Below are positions 1 to 7,649 of a stretch of DNA of 20,340 nt, piece after piece (positions within the stretch are counted from its first letter, which is position 1; each line of letters opens with the position of its first letter). Source of the DNA: an uncultured Bacilli bacterium (GTDB taxonomy: Bacteria > Bacillota_I > Bacilli_A > RF39 > UBA660); contig CAKPAK010000023.1 in NCBI GenBank assembly GCA_934132915.1, positions 1 to 20,340 on the forward strand. Reading direction: 5' to 3'. The position numbers were made by a program, and so were the translations under genes. The notes under the pieces were generated by a model, which saw only the letters and a list, made by a program, of their open reading frames with translations, made no database searches and was not told the origin of the DNA.

Positions 1-28
1 ATCAGTCTTTCTTTCAAAGACAACATAT

Positions 29-57
29 ACTATAACAAAGTTTTAAATCAAAGTCAA
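29..57 (-). promoter_or_regulatory. Sigma-A-type promoter firing off the left edge
   Basis: Read on the minus strand there is a -35 TTGACT (52-57) and a -10 TATAGT (29-34) separated by exactly 17 bp. Each box is one base from consensus. It points toward position 1, so it should drive a gene that begins just outside the window. Promoter calls by eye in AT-rich DNA are error-prone, but the two boxes and the ideal spacing make this a good candidate. Confidence 0.5.
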
Positions 58-458
58 TACCAAATTTTAATTTTTTTAAAATTATTTAAAACTTGTACAG
101 CAACAACTTCCAAAAAAATATCTTTTTTCCTGAAGTGCATATCAAATATACCAAATCACCAACCAACTGTCAACAGTTTTTTTGCGTTTTTTATATTTTT
201 TTTAATTTGTAAACAAAAAAGCATAATTAAAGTTTTCTATTTTCGTGTTTTTATAAAAATTACACAAATTAAGACTTTCTTTAATCATTATAAATGTTCA
301 TTAAAAAAAATGTTGCGCCTATACTTTAATATCCAATTAAATCAATTCATAACCAATTGCAAAGTAATTTTCAATCTATTTTTTTATTTAATTTTATCAA
401 AACAATAGAACATACAACTTATATGTTCAAGAAAATTTTATTTAAAATCCAATTCCAT

Positions 459-488
459 AAAAAAATTCTCCTAGTTTTACTAGAAGAA
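459..488 (-). terminator. Rho-independent terminator of the DUF402 gene
   Basis: On the minus strand a stem forms from TTCT plus CTAGT against ACTAG plus AGAA, with one mismatch and a 3-nt loop (466-488). It is followed by seven T residues (459-465 read in reverse). It lies 16 bp after the stop of the minus-strand gene ending at 504. Confidence 0.55.
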
Positions 489-503
489 ATAACAAATAAA
501 AAA

Positions 504-1094
504 TCATGTCAACAAATTTTCTACGTTATCAGATACCTGTCCTTGTTCTTGAGCCCCAGTAGTAAGAAATACATATTTTTTATAAAATTGCTCAATAGTA
601 TTTTTATTGAAAGGAAAGTCTTTTTTTCGAACAATGTCAATCAAACTTCCCAATTCATATCTCAAAATAAAATCTAAGCGGTTAGAATAATGCATTTGCT
701 TTTTATGAAACTTATACTCCATACGATCCAATATTTTAAAACTACCATTAGGAAAAACTCTTAAATCCAAATCATAATCAATATATTTTATCACATGTTC
801 ATCAATCAAAAATGGTGTTGCAATATTACAATAAAAATAAATTCCATAATCCTTTAATTGTCCGATAATATTAAACCATCTATCCTTAAAGAAAAACAAA
901 ATAGCCGGTTCTTTAGTATTCCAAACTTGACCATCGCTATCAACGACCGTTGTTTTATTATTTCCAAAAACCATATAATCATCGTGTATTTCAAGTAAAA
1001 CAGCTTCATCCCATTGTCTATGCAAATGCCCATTATGTTTATAGCAATGGATCTCTAATTTATCTCCCACTTTCAAATTCTCATTTTCAAACAT
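504..1094 (-). CDS. DUF402/UPF0374 nucleoside tri-/diphosphate phosphatase-like protein
   Basis: This 196-residue cytosolic protein belongs by eye to the DUF402 (UPF0374, B. subtilis YgaC / S. aureus SA1684) family, whose studied member hydrolyses nucleoside tri- and diphosphates with a divalent metal. The fold's hallmarks are visible: an N-terminal beta-rich part, then the acidic stretch YIDYDLDLRVFPNGSFKILD at roughly residues 120-140, which carries the family's Asp/Glu metal ligands. The start is the ATG at 1094, because GGAGGTGA lies 4 nt upstream; an upstream in-frame ATG has no such site. The protein is somewhat longer than the usual ~176 residues, with a polar C-terminal tail. It stands alone, with its own promoter at 1126-1154 and terminator at 459-488. 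The family call is confident; the substrate in this organism is inferred. Confidence 0.85.
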   Translation of the reverse strand: MFENENLKVGDKLEIHCYKHNGHLHRQWDEAVLLEIHDDYMVFGNNKTTVVDSDGQVWNTKEPAILFFFKDRWFNIIGQLKDYGIYFYCNIATPFLIDEHVIKYIDYDLDLRVFPNGSFKILDRMEYKFHKKQMHYSNRLDFILRYELGSLIDIVRKKDFPFNKNTIEQFYKKYVFLTTGAQEQGQVSDNVENLLT

Positions 1095-1125
1095 CAAATC
1101 ACCTCCGAACTTCCAACTTAAAATT

Positions 1126-1154
1126 ATTATACACACATTTCATAGAAATTTCAA
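1126..1154 (-). promoter_or_regulatory. Promoter of the DUF402 gene
   Basis: On the minus strand TTGAAA (1149-1154) and TATAAT (1126-1131) are separated by 17 bp. The -10 lies about 30 nt upstream of the chosen ATG at 1094, leaving a short leader that contains the GGAGGTGA site. Confidence 0.7.
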
Positions 1155-1242
1155 TTCCTCTAGAACAAACATAAAAAAATGTAATCCTACTATTTTTAAC
1201 AAAAAAGTTATAACAATTGATTAATTTTTTTCCATAGTTAGG

Positions 1243-1272
1243 TTGCGAATTTATCCCCTAACATGCTATAAT
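1243..1272 (+). promoter_or_regulatory. Promoter of the sortase gene (extended -10)
   Basis: TTGCGA (1243-1248) and TATAAT (1267-1272) are 18 bp apart, and the -10 is preceded by TGC, giving an extended -10 element. The sortase ATG is at 1305, so the leader is about 25 nt. With the divergent promoter at 1126-1154, this makes the 1095-1304 gap a two-way promoter region. Confidence 0.65.
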
Positions 1273-1304
1273 AATACAGTAATAAGATAAGGAAGAATGA
1301 TAGA

Positions 1305-2294
1305 ATGAAAATAATAAAATACTTCTTGCTAGGATTAATTTTTACCATAAAATTACCATTTTATATTCTAAAATATAGCATAATTGGATTATGGACTATA
1401 TTAAGTATAATTCCAAAGTATTTAATAAAGGGAATGATCTATACTTTTGAAAGAAAAAAAACTGAAGATATACTTGAAAATAAATTCATTCCCGTTATCA
1501 TTACAACACTTTCTTTATTAACTTATTTAATTGGTATTTTCATTTTAACAAGATGGTATGTCCAAAATGAAAGAACGAAAAATTTTACCAACAGTTTAAA
1601 TACCACTCCTATCATAAATAAAGAAGAACTAAAGAAAAATACTCCTAACCAATACGAAGATCTAATTGAAAATGTACCTCAGGATTCCTCAGATAAAAAT
1701 TCAACACAAATTAATACAAATTACATTAACGTAAACCTAAATCCCTATATTGCAAAAAATAACGAAACTGTTGGTTGGATACAAGTAAATGGAACAAATA
1801 TTAATTATCCAATCGTTCAACATAGCGACAATAACTTTTACCTAGAACATGATTTTTACAAACGAAAAACCAATAACGGATGGATCTTTGCTGATTTTAG
1901 AGACAATTTTGATAAATTCAATAATAATACTATTATCTACGGACACAACCTAATCAATAGAACAATGTTTGGTTCTATTCCATACCTACTAAATAAAAAC
2001 TGGTTTAATAATGCTAACAAACAATACATAAAGTTGTCTACAAAAAAAACAAATTCAATTTGGCAAATATTTTCAGTATACAAAATTAATCCCACAACAG
2101 ATTATCTACAATCTATATTTAACTCTACTGAAAATTACCAAAATTTTCTAAATACTTTAAAAAATAGAAGTATTAAAAACTTTAACACAAATTTATCCTA
2201 TACAGATAAAATTATTACACTGTCAACCTGTGATGATACAGGAAATAAAAGAGTCGCTGTCCATGCAAAATTAATAAAAATAGAAAACAAATAG
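1305..2294 (+). CDS. srtB: Class B sortase (cell-wall transpeptidase)
   Basis: Sortases cleave a C-terminal sorting signal on secreted proteins and join the protein to peptidoglycan or to a pilin, on the outer face of the membrane. The 329 residues hold two hydrophobic segments near the N-terminus (about 5-40 and 62-83), a polar linker rich in Asn/Thr/Asp (about 90-145), then the sortase beta-barrel. The catalytic triad is visible: His214 in IIYGHNL, Cys309 in TLSTCDD and Arg316 in NKRVAVHAKL. The TLSTC and VHAKL contexts and the WIQVNGTNINYPIVQ stretch fit class B rather than class A. It is longer than typical SrtB (~240-250 residues) because of the extra membrane segment and linker. No sorting-signal substrate or heme/pilin cluster is present in the window, so its substrate is unknown. 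It has its own promoter. Confidence 0.9.
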   Translation: MKIIKYFLLGLIFTIKLPFYILKYSIIGLWTILSIIPKYLIKGMIYTFERKKTEDILENKFIPVIITTLSLLTYLIGIFILTRWYVQNERTKNFTNSLNTTPIINKEELKKNTPNQYEDLIENVPQDSSDKNSTQINTNYINVNLNPYIAKNNETVGWIQVNGTNINYPIVQHSDNNFYLEHDFYKRKTNNGWIFADFRDNFDKFNNNTIIYGHNLINRTMFGSIPYLLNKNWFNNANKQYIKLSTKKTNSIWQIFSVYKINPTTDYLQSIFNSTENYQNFLNTLKNRSIKNFNTNLSYTDKIITLSTCDDTGNKRVAVHAKLIKIENK

Positions 2295-2359
2295 TATAAA
2301 TAGAACTTCCATAGTTATATTCTCACAAAAATCTTATATCTTATAAACACCGAAAAAGT

Positions 2360-2417
2360 ACTAATTTTTCATCATTCAAACGAAGACTAATTTTTACATA
2401 GAACTAATTTTTGCATA
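2360..2417. repeat. Three copies of a 10-mer, two in near-tandem 16-17-bp units
   Basis: The decamer ACTAATTTTT occurs at 2360-2369, 2386-2395 and 2403-2412. The last two lie in adjacent units ACTAATTTTTACATA and ACTAATTTTTGCATA, which differ at one base. The function is unknown; in AT-rich intergenic DNA this may simply be slippage. Confidence 0.45.
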
Positions 2418-2607
2418 GAAAAATATAAAGTTTTAAATATTTTACTCACGTTTAGATATTAATACTTTCAACCACTTATTAATATTAGAGTAACCAACGT
2501 TTTTTTGCCATATAAAATTTCAAAAGTCGAGAAATAATAAAGACAATATTATAGATTACATTCAAAAATACGAAAATATAACAAAAAACAAAACAAAATT
2601 AGAGATG

Positions 2608-2640
2608 AAAAAACACATCAAATATTTAGATGTGTTTTTT
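2608..2640. terminator. Bidirectional rho-independent terminator
   Basis: A perfect 12-bp stem (AAAAAACACATC, 2608-2619, against GATGTGTTTTTT, 2629-2640) encloses a 9-nt loop. The A-run on one side and the T-run on the other let it act on transcripts from either direction. It sits between the converging sortase and phosphoglycerol transferase genes. Confidence 0.75.
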
Positions 2641-2855
2641 AAGGTTTTACGATTTTGAATAACCAATCCTTACGATATTATATATTTTTAATAGACTAAA
2701 ATTCTAAACATGTGCTACGCTAAACAATAAATTTTTTGATACAAGTTTACCATACTCTCTATACCACACTCTCTATATGACAAAATTTTACTATCTTAAC
2801 CATTTTAAAACTTTTATATCGCCAATCTTTTAAAATAAAGAAATAACTTCCAACA

Positions 2856-4898
2856 TTAATTTTTTTCTTTATCTTTACTAGAAATTTCCTTAATCAAATC
2901 ATAAGTAATAATATCATTAGAAACATCGATCAAACTATCCGTGTATTTTGAACAATCAGATATATAATTGGAATCAATAGCATCACCACTAACAGAATAA
3001 AACTCTCCATTTTGACCATTATAATAAATCTTATTTGTTACATATGAACCATCAATAAATGGAACAGTATTATCTTCAGAAGAATTTCCTAAAACATCAT
3101 GTCCAAGACGAAAATCACTATTTTTTACACCAAATAAATTAGCCAAAATTGGATAAGCATCTATCATTCCTGTAGCAGTAGAAACCGTTTTTGTTATCTT
3201 CTTATCTTTAGTCCAAATAATAAATGGAACTTTCTTATCTAATTTATACTCATAATCATTATAATCAATATAACCTTCATCTCCCTCTTCTTTAAGAGAA
3301 TCAGTATAAGGATCATAATTATACATTAAATTATAATTCTTTTTACTAATTCGAGCATCATGATCGCCATAAATTACAATAACCGTATTGTCTAAAAGTC
3401 CTGAGTTATCCATATCATCAAGAAATTGCGAAATAGCCTGATCCATATAGTGCACAGAACGAAAATAATCTCCCAAAGTAGTCCCCTCTATATAATCACG
3501 GACAATTTCTTGACCATCTATATCAACAGTCCACGTCGTATCATAATCATCCATCAAATCCAAGTCGCTCCAAGGAGTATGATTCGTTAGCGTTATCAAA
3601 GTTCCATAAAAAGGTTTATTTTCTTTTTGAACAATTTCCTGAATCTTAGGAACAACTTGCTTAAAAAACGACTTATCACTAAGGCCAAGGCCAATTGTTT
3701 CATCAATCTTAAATGAACTCTTACTATAAAACTTATCATAACCCATATTTTTATGCATCGTTGACCTATTCCAAAAATCCCCAGTATTACCATGCATACT
3801 AAAAGTATAATAACCACTATCTCTAAAAGACTTTTGAATTGTCTGATATTGTCTATCAAAATAATTTACAAAAACTGTTCCATTAGAAGAAGGCATCAAG
3901 GAAGTACTAAAAGTAAATTCAGCATCACTACTAGTACCTACTCCAACTTCAGAATAATAGTTATTAAAATAAATTCCCTCATTCGCAAGTCGTTTTAAAG
4001 TTGGAGCAGCTTCAACTCCATTAAACGAATGATTCAAGGCAATCGTTTGTAAACTTTCTGCATGAATAACAATAACATTTTTTCCTTCAAAAACACCACT
4101 GTATTGATTTTTTTCTACTGGATTTGAATTTTCTGAATAGTAATCACTAACTTTTTTTAAAGCCTTATCATGCCCAAATAAATTATTAATTTTAGGTTCT
4201 AAACTTTGAAAAATATCATTTACTTGATAAGTGTAAACCCCAAAACTAGAAACAACAGATTCTCGATTCCACATCTTACCAAAACGACTCCATTCTATAG
4301 GAGTAACTGTTAATCCAGAGAAAAATAAGATAATCACACCCGTTACAAGTAAATTTATAAAAGAAAATTTTCTATCAACACTACTAACTGGTTTTTTTAA
4401 TTCTTTATACTTTTTTTGCTCCTTAACATAATAAAAATAAACAAAAAGTGGTTGCCACAAATAAAGTAAGTCAGTAGCTTTTAATACTTTCTTTACAACC
4501 GCATCCCCAACGTCCACAACAAAAGCCGAAGTAGCGAGCAAGGAAATCGAAGCAAAGGAATCATAATAAGTATAATAAACCGAATGAATAATCAAAACAA
4601 TTGTCGTAAAAATAGACAATCCAACTAAATATTTTTTTTGGCTTTTCTCTTTCTTAAATAAAAACATAAAAGAAGAAAAAATCAAAATCATTCCCAAATC
4701 CATAAAAAGAGGTTTCAAATACGCAAAATTACCAACAGTAATTATACGAAGTAATAAAGTATTCAACCAAGCTGTTATGATAAAACAAAATAACAATGGA
4801 ACTTTCTTAAAAAAAATAATATAATGCTCTTTAAAAAATTGGCTCACCTTATGTAATTTCTTATTAATATTTTTAGAAGAAAAATTCATTTTTCTCAT
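2856..4898 (-). CDS. LtaS-type phosphoglycerol transferase (sulfatase fold, multi-TM)
   Basis: LtaS-family enzymes transfer glycerol-phosphate from phosphatidylglycerol to build lipoteichoic acid on the outer membrane face. The 680 residues begin with about five hydrophobic segments (near 28-55, 60-85, 90-115, 118-135 and 180-198), followed by an extracellular sulfatase domain from about 275. Expected metal and substrate residues are visible: Glu281 in VIHAESLQ, Trp376 and Arg378 in DFWNRS, His440 in TNHTPW, and Asp512-His513 in YGDHDA. The nucleophile region reads GVGTSSDAEF; the residue aligned with S. aureus LtaS Thr300 (GKTSDAE context) is Ser323, not Thr. The start is the ATG at 4898, with GAAGG 6 nt upstream; an ATG two codons earlier overlaps that site. 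A strong promoter lies at 4945-4973. It could make lipoteichoic acid or modify another glycerol-phosphate polymer. Confidence 0.9.
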   Translation of the reverse strand: MRKMNFSSKNINKKLHKVSQFFKEHYIIFFKKVPLLFCFIITAWLNTLLLRIITVGNFAYLKPLFMDLGMILIFSSFMFLFKKEKSQKKYLVGLSIFTTIVLIIHSVYYTYYDSFASISLLATSAFVVDVGDAVVKKVLKATDLLYLWQPLFVYFYYVKEQKKYKELKKPVSSVDRKFSFINLLVTGVIILFFSGLTVTPIEWSRFGKMWNRESVVSSFGVYTYQVNDIFQSLEPKINNLFGHDKALKKVSDYYSENSNPVEKNQYSGVFEGKNVIVIHAESLQTIALNHSFNGVEAAPTLKRLANEGIYFNNYYSEVGVGTSSDAEFTFSTSLMPSSNGTVFVNYFDRQYQTIQKSFRDSGYYTFSMHGNTGDFWNRSTMHKNMGYDKFYSKSSFKIDETIGLGLSDKSFFKQVVPKIQEIVQKENKPFYGTLITLTNHTPWSDLDLMDDYDTTWTVDIDGQEIVRDYIEGTTLGDYFRSVHYMDQAISQFLDDMDNSGLLDNTVIVIYGDHDARISKKNYNLMYNYDPYTDSLKEEGDEGYIDYNDYEYKLDKKVPFIIWTKDKKITKTVSTATGMIDAYPILANLFGVKNSDFRLGHDVLGNSSEDNTVPFIDGSYVTNKIYYNGQNGEFYSVSGDAIDSNYISDCSKYTDSLIDVSNDIITYDLIKEISSKDKEKN

Positions 4899-4944
4899 CA
4901 ACATCCTTCTTTCTCATAAAAAGTTATTTTTTCCATGTGAAGAA

Positions 4945-4973
4945 ATTATAACACCAGATTTACTTTTTTGCAA
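4945..4973 (-). promoter_or_regulatory. Promoter of the phosphoglycerol transferase gene
   Basis: On the minus strand TTGCAA (4968-4973) and TATAAT (4945-4950) are 17 bp apart, with TGT before the -10 (extended -10). The insertion sequence begins at 4990, only 16 bp beyond the -35 box, so the core promoter is intact but its upstream region was replaced. Confidence 0.7.
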
Positions 4974-4981
4974 CTTTTCAA

Positions 4982-4989
4982 CCAAGGCA
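4982..4989. repeat. Left target-site duplication of the insertion sequence
   Basis: CCAAGGCA lies immediately outside the left inverted repeat. CCAAGACA (6339-6346) lies immediately outside the right one, matching at 7 of 8 bases. This is the pattern left by an 8-bp staggered insertion, with one later substitution. Confidence 0.65.
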
Positions 4990-5007
4990 CAGTGAAAAAA
5001 AGTGAAT
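4990..5007 (+). repeat. Left terminal inverted repeat of the insertion sequence
   Basis: CAGTGAAAAAAAGTGAAT. It matches the reverse complement of 6321-6338 at 15 of 18 positions; the outer four bases (CAGT) are identical. Confidence 0.65.
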
Positions 5008-5063
5008 TTTCTTCGCAATAAATTTTTGATATAATTACTACATGATAAAGGTGGTCTGTAGTA

Positions 5064-6243
5064 ATGAATAGAAAACAAAGAAGAGAATTAAAAAAAGATA
5101 AACATTTAATAAAAGAATTATATTCTATTATAATTAAATGTCTTCCTGAACTATTTGATAAATTCAATAAATTAACTGACATAAGAAATAAATCATATAT
5201 TACTTATGACATGAAAACGATATGTGTGACAAGATTGTTTGGTTTATTATGTGGTCTTACATCCATGATTTCAATTACGGATAATTTTAATACTGAAGCT
5301 ACGATAAAAAAACTTTCTGATATTTGTAATACTAAATTAAATGAATTACCCTATTGGGAAACTATACAGGATGTATTTATCCATTTAGATATTAATGAAT
5401 TAAGAGATATTCAAAAGTATATTGTTAAAGCATTAATGAGATCTAAAATGTTTGATAAGTATAAGTTTAATAATGCTTTTCAATTATTATTTGATGGAAC
5501 TGGTTTGACAAATCATGATTATAATTTGAACGGAAACTGTCTACCTAGAAAATCAAAAGATGGGAAAAATTCCTATTACAAATATGTTTTAGAATGTAAA
5601 TTGATAGTTGGTTCAATTGTTAATTGTTATTAGTTTAGATTCCGAATTTATTGAAAATGAAAAAATGCTTAATGAAAATGAAAAACAAGATTGTGAAGTA
5701 AAAGCATTTAAAAGAATGATTACACGTATTAAGAAGAATTATCCTAAATATACTTTCATAATAACTGGTGATGGTTTATATGCTACTACGCCTATTATTA
5801 ATATTTGTAAAAAATATCATTGGTTTTATATTTTTAACTTAAAACCTGAAAGGCTAAAATCAATAAACGAAATGTTTGAAGATAATATAAAGTATAATAA
5901 TGAAACATCAGGAAAGAATTATTATTTATCTTCTAATATAGAATTTAAGGAAATTTTCATTAATGTTTTTAAATATATTGAAGTAAAAAAGAAACAAAAA
6001 ATTACTTTTAAATACATTAGTAATTTAAAAATAACTAATAATAATATTGAAGAAATTGTTAGTCTTGGGAGAAAAAGATGGAAGATAGAAAATGACGGTT
6101 TCTATATGCAAAAACATAGAACCTTCAATATTTGCCATATGAATAGCAGAAATGATAATGCTATGAAATGTCATTATTTCTTTATACAGTTTGCACATAC
6201 AATTAGGCAATTACTTGAAAAAGATCTTTTTGTCGTGGCTTAA
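5064..6243 (+). pseudogene. Frameshifted DDE transposase
   Basis: Two overlapping frames (5064-5633 and the frame ending at 6243) make one protein when a 7-bp tandem duplication is undone. ATTGTTA occurs twice in direct succession (5616-5622, 5623-5629); removing one copy gives a continuous 390-residue product reading KLIVGSIVISLDSEFIEN across the joint. The repaired protein has a DDE catalytic triad: Asp144 in LLFDGTGL, Asp234 in ITGDGLYA and Glu340 in RKRWKIENDGF. The W-x-IE-x-x-GF context and the ~106-residue spacing between the second Asp and the Glu resemble IS4-superfamily transposases. The start ATG at 5064 has AAAGGTGG upstream. A programmed shift is unlikely, because the change needed is not -1 and the duplication explains it exactly. 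The upstream fragment alone keeps only the first catalytic Asp. Confidence 0.85.
5616..5629 (+). repeat. 7-bp tandem duplication that breaks the transposase
   Basis: ATTGTTA-ATTGTTA. One copy restores the reading frame and the conserved IVISLDSEF segment; two copies lead to a TAG stop at 5631-5633. Confidence 0.85.
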
Positions 6244-6320
6244 AATATCTAGGTTTGAGAAGATAAAAATAGATAAAAAATTTTTTCATAAATTTTACCT
6301 ATTTTTAATAAAATAAATTT

Positions 6321-6338
6321 ATTTACTCTTTTTTACTG
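6321..6338 (-). repeat. Right terminal inverted repeat of the insertion sequence
   Basis: Read on the minus strand it is CAGTAAAAAAGAGTAAAT, matching the left repeat except at positions 5, 11 and 15. Confidence 0.65.
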
Positions 6339-6346
6339 CCAAGACA
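6339..6346. repeat. Right target-site duplication of the insertion sequence
   Basis: CCAAGACA directly abuts the right inverted repeat and pairs with CCAAGGCA at 4982-4989. Confidence 0.65.
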
Positions 6347-6447
6347 AATAAATATAAAAACTTCTAACTAAATCTAAAAATTGATCTAGCTAAATTAAAA
6401 AATAATCTTTTTCTAAGAATAGAAGAATTTTCTATTTTACCAATCTA

Positions 6448-6456
6448 TGTTATACT
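6448..6456 (+). promoter_or_regulatory. Probable extended -10 for tmcAL
   Basis: TGT followed by TATACT (6451-6456) lies 35 nt before the ATG at 6492. I see no convincing -35, as expected for some extended -10 promoters. Confidence 0.4.
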
Positions 6457-6491
6457 TTATCTATATTTTATTTTATGAAAGAAGGAAAAAT

Positions 6492-7649
6492 ATGGAGCAA
6501 AAAATCATCGGAATAATTGCAGAGTACAACCCTTTTCACCTAGGACACCTCTATCAAATCAACGAACTAAAAAAAGAATATCCAAATTCTGTTCTAATTT
6601 TAATTACAAATAGTAGTTTCACCCAAAGAGGAGACGTATCAATGATTAATAAATGGAACAAAGCAAAAATCGCCTTAAATAATCAATTTGATTTAGTAAT
6701 TGAACTCCCCTTTCCATATGCAACACAATCTGCAGATATTTTTGCTAAGGGAGCACTAGAAATTTTAAATAGTTTAAAAATCAACATTTTAGCATTTGGA
6801 AGTGAATCAAATGACTTAAAAAAATTAACTCAAATAGCAAAAACACAACTAGAGAATAATGAATATCAAAAAAGGGTTAAAGAATATTTAAAGACTGGTA
6901 TCAATTATCCAACAGCTTTAAGTAAAACATTGAAAGACATCATCGGGTACACAACAAAAGACCCAAACGACATCCTAGGAATCTCTTATATCAAAGAAAT
7001 ACTTATCAATAATTACCCAATAACTCCTTTTTTAATCAAACGAATAGGTGATTACCACGGAAAAGGAACAGAAAAAAATATTGCCAGTGCCTCATTTATT
7101 AGAAAAGAAATTCAACAACAAAAAGCAATAAAACAGTACTTACCAAAAGGCATAGAAAAATATATAGAAAAAAACTTAACATTAGAAAATTACTTTCCCT
7201 ATCTAAAATACAAAATTATAACAGAACAAGACTTATCTATCTATCAAACAGTAGAAGAAGGAATCGAAAATAAAATGAAAAAAATGATTCAAAATACCAA
7301 TAGTTGGCAAGAATTGGTTTCAAGTTTAAAAACAAAAAGATATACCTACAATAAGATCAATCGCATGTTAATTCATATTTTAACTTCTTTTACAAAAGAA
7401 GAAGCCAAAAATGTAAAAATCGATTACATCAGAGTACTTGGATTCAATCAAAAAGGAAAACGTCATCTAAATAAAATTAAAAAGCAAATCAGCATCCCTA
7501 TCATAACGGCATATAGAAAAGATTTTTCAAAAACATTAAATTTAGAATACCGAGCATTATCAATATATTACCTCCCATATTCTAAAAATCTAATATTAAA
7601 AGAATATCAAAAGAAACCCATTATAGAAGGTGACGAAACCAAAAATTAG
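6492..7649 (+). CDS. tmcAL: tRNA(Met) cytidine acetate ligase TmcAL
   Basis: TmcAL (formerly YlbM) activates acetate with ATP and forms N4-acetylcytidine at the wobble base (C34) of elongator tRNA-Met, helping faithful AUG/AUA decoding in bacilli. The 385-residue product starts with the nucleotidyltransferase signature IGIIAEYNPFHLGHLYQI; the HLGH at residues 16-19 is the HIGH-like ATP site. SFTQRGDVSMINKW, FGSE (102-105) and a downstream SASFIRKEI motif also fit the family. The start is the ATG at 6492, with AGAAGGA 6 nt before it; an upstream in-frame ATG at 6447 precedes this site and would add a nonconserved leader. The gene has no partner on its strand and overlaps the convergent gene ending at 7621 by 29 bp. 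Confidence 0.92.
   Translation: MEQKIIGIIAEYNPFHLGHLYQINELKKEYPNSVLILITNSSFTQRGDVSMINKWNKAKIALNNQFDLVIELPFPYATQSADIFAKGALEILNSLKINILAFGSESNDLKKLTQIAKTQLENNEYQKRVKEYLKTGINYPTALSKTLKDIIGYTTKDPNDILGISYIKEILINNYPITPFLIKRIGDYHGKGTEKNIASASFIRKEIQQQKAIKQYLPKGIEKYIEKNLTLENYFPYLKYKIITEQDLSIYQTVEEGIENKMKKMIQNTNSWQELVSSLKTKRYTYNKINRMLIHILTSFTKEEAKNVKIDYIRVLGFNQKGKRHLNKIKKQISIPIITAYRKDFSKTLNLEYRALSIYYLPYSKNLILKEYQKKPIIEGDETKN

Larger units (their letters stand above)
1..503. other. Gene-free AT-rich stretch
   Basis: I see no convincing coding region here. The only open frame of any length (357-677, plus) runs antisense through the DUF402 gene, is low-complexity (Phe/Ile/Lys/Asn) and has no ribosome binding site. 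The stretch holds the outward minus-strand promoter at 29-57 and the hairpin at 459-488. The rest is poly-A/T-rich sequence in which I find no repeat array or RNA-like fold. Confidence 0.6.
2295..2855. other. AT-rich intergenic stretch between convergent genes
   Basis: The sortase gene and the minus-strand phosphoglycerol transferase gene converge on this 561-bp gap. It contains one clear hairpin (2608-2640) and a short repeat cluster (2360-2417). I find no open frame with a ribosome binding site on either strand, and no tRNA-like or riboswitch-like sequence. Confidence 0.55.
4990..6338 (+). mobile_element. Insertion sequence, 1349 bp, IS4-superfamily-like DDE type, decayed
   Basis: The ends are set by imperfect 18-bp terminal inverted repeats: CAGTGAAAAAAAGTGAAT at 4990-5007 and its partner at 6321-6338 (15 of 18 match). 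They are flanked by an 8-bp direct repeat with one mismatch. Inside is a single transposase gene (5064-6243), disrupted by a 7-bp duplication. A possible transposase terminator is the AAAAATAG/CTATTTTT hairpin at 6265-6306. Base composition differs from the surroundings: the plus strand is G-richer than C inside the element, while the flanks are C-richer than G. Without an intact transposase it would move only if one is supplied in trans. I cannot assign the exact family from sequence alone. Confidence 0.75.

Noticed and set aside
357..677. Plus-strand open frame of 106 codons
   Set aside because: It overlaps the DUF402 gene antisense, lacks a ribosome binding site and is low-complexity AT-driven sequence.
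4946..5182. 78-codon minus-strand frame across the left end of the insertion sequence
   Set aside because: It crosses the element boundary, runs antisense to the transposase start and has no supporting signals.
5608..6243. Second transposase frame as an independent gene
   Set aside because: Its ATG lies within the preceding frame without a ribosome site, and undoing the 7-bp duplication joins the two frames exactly.
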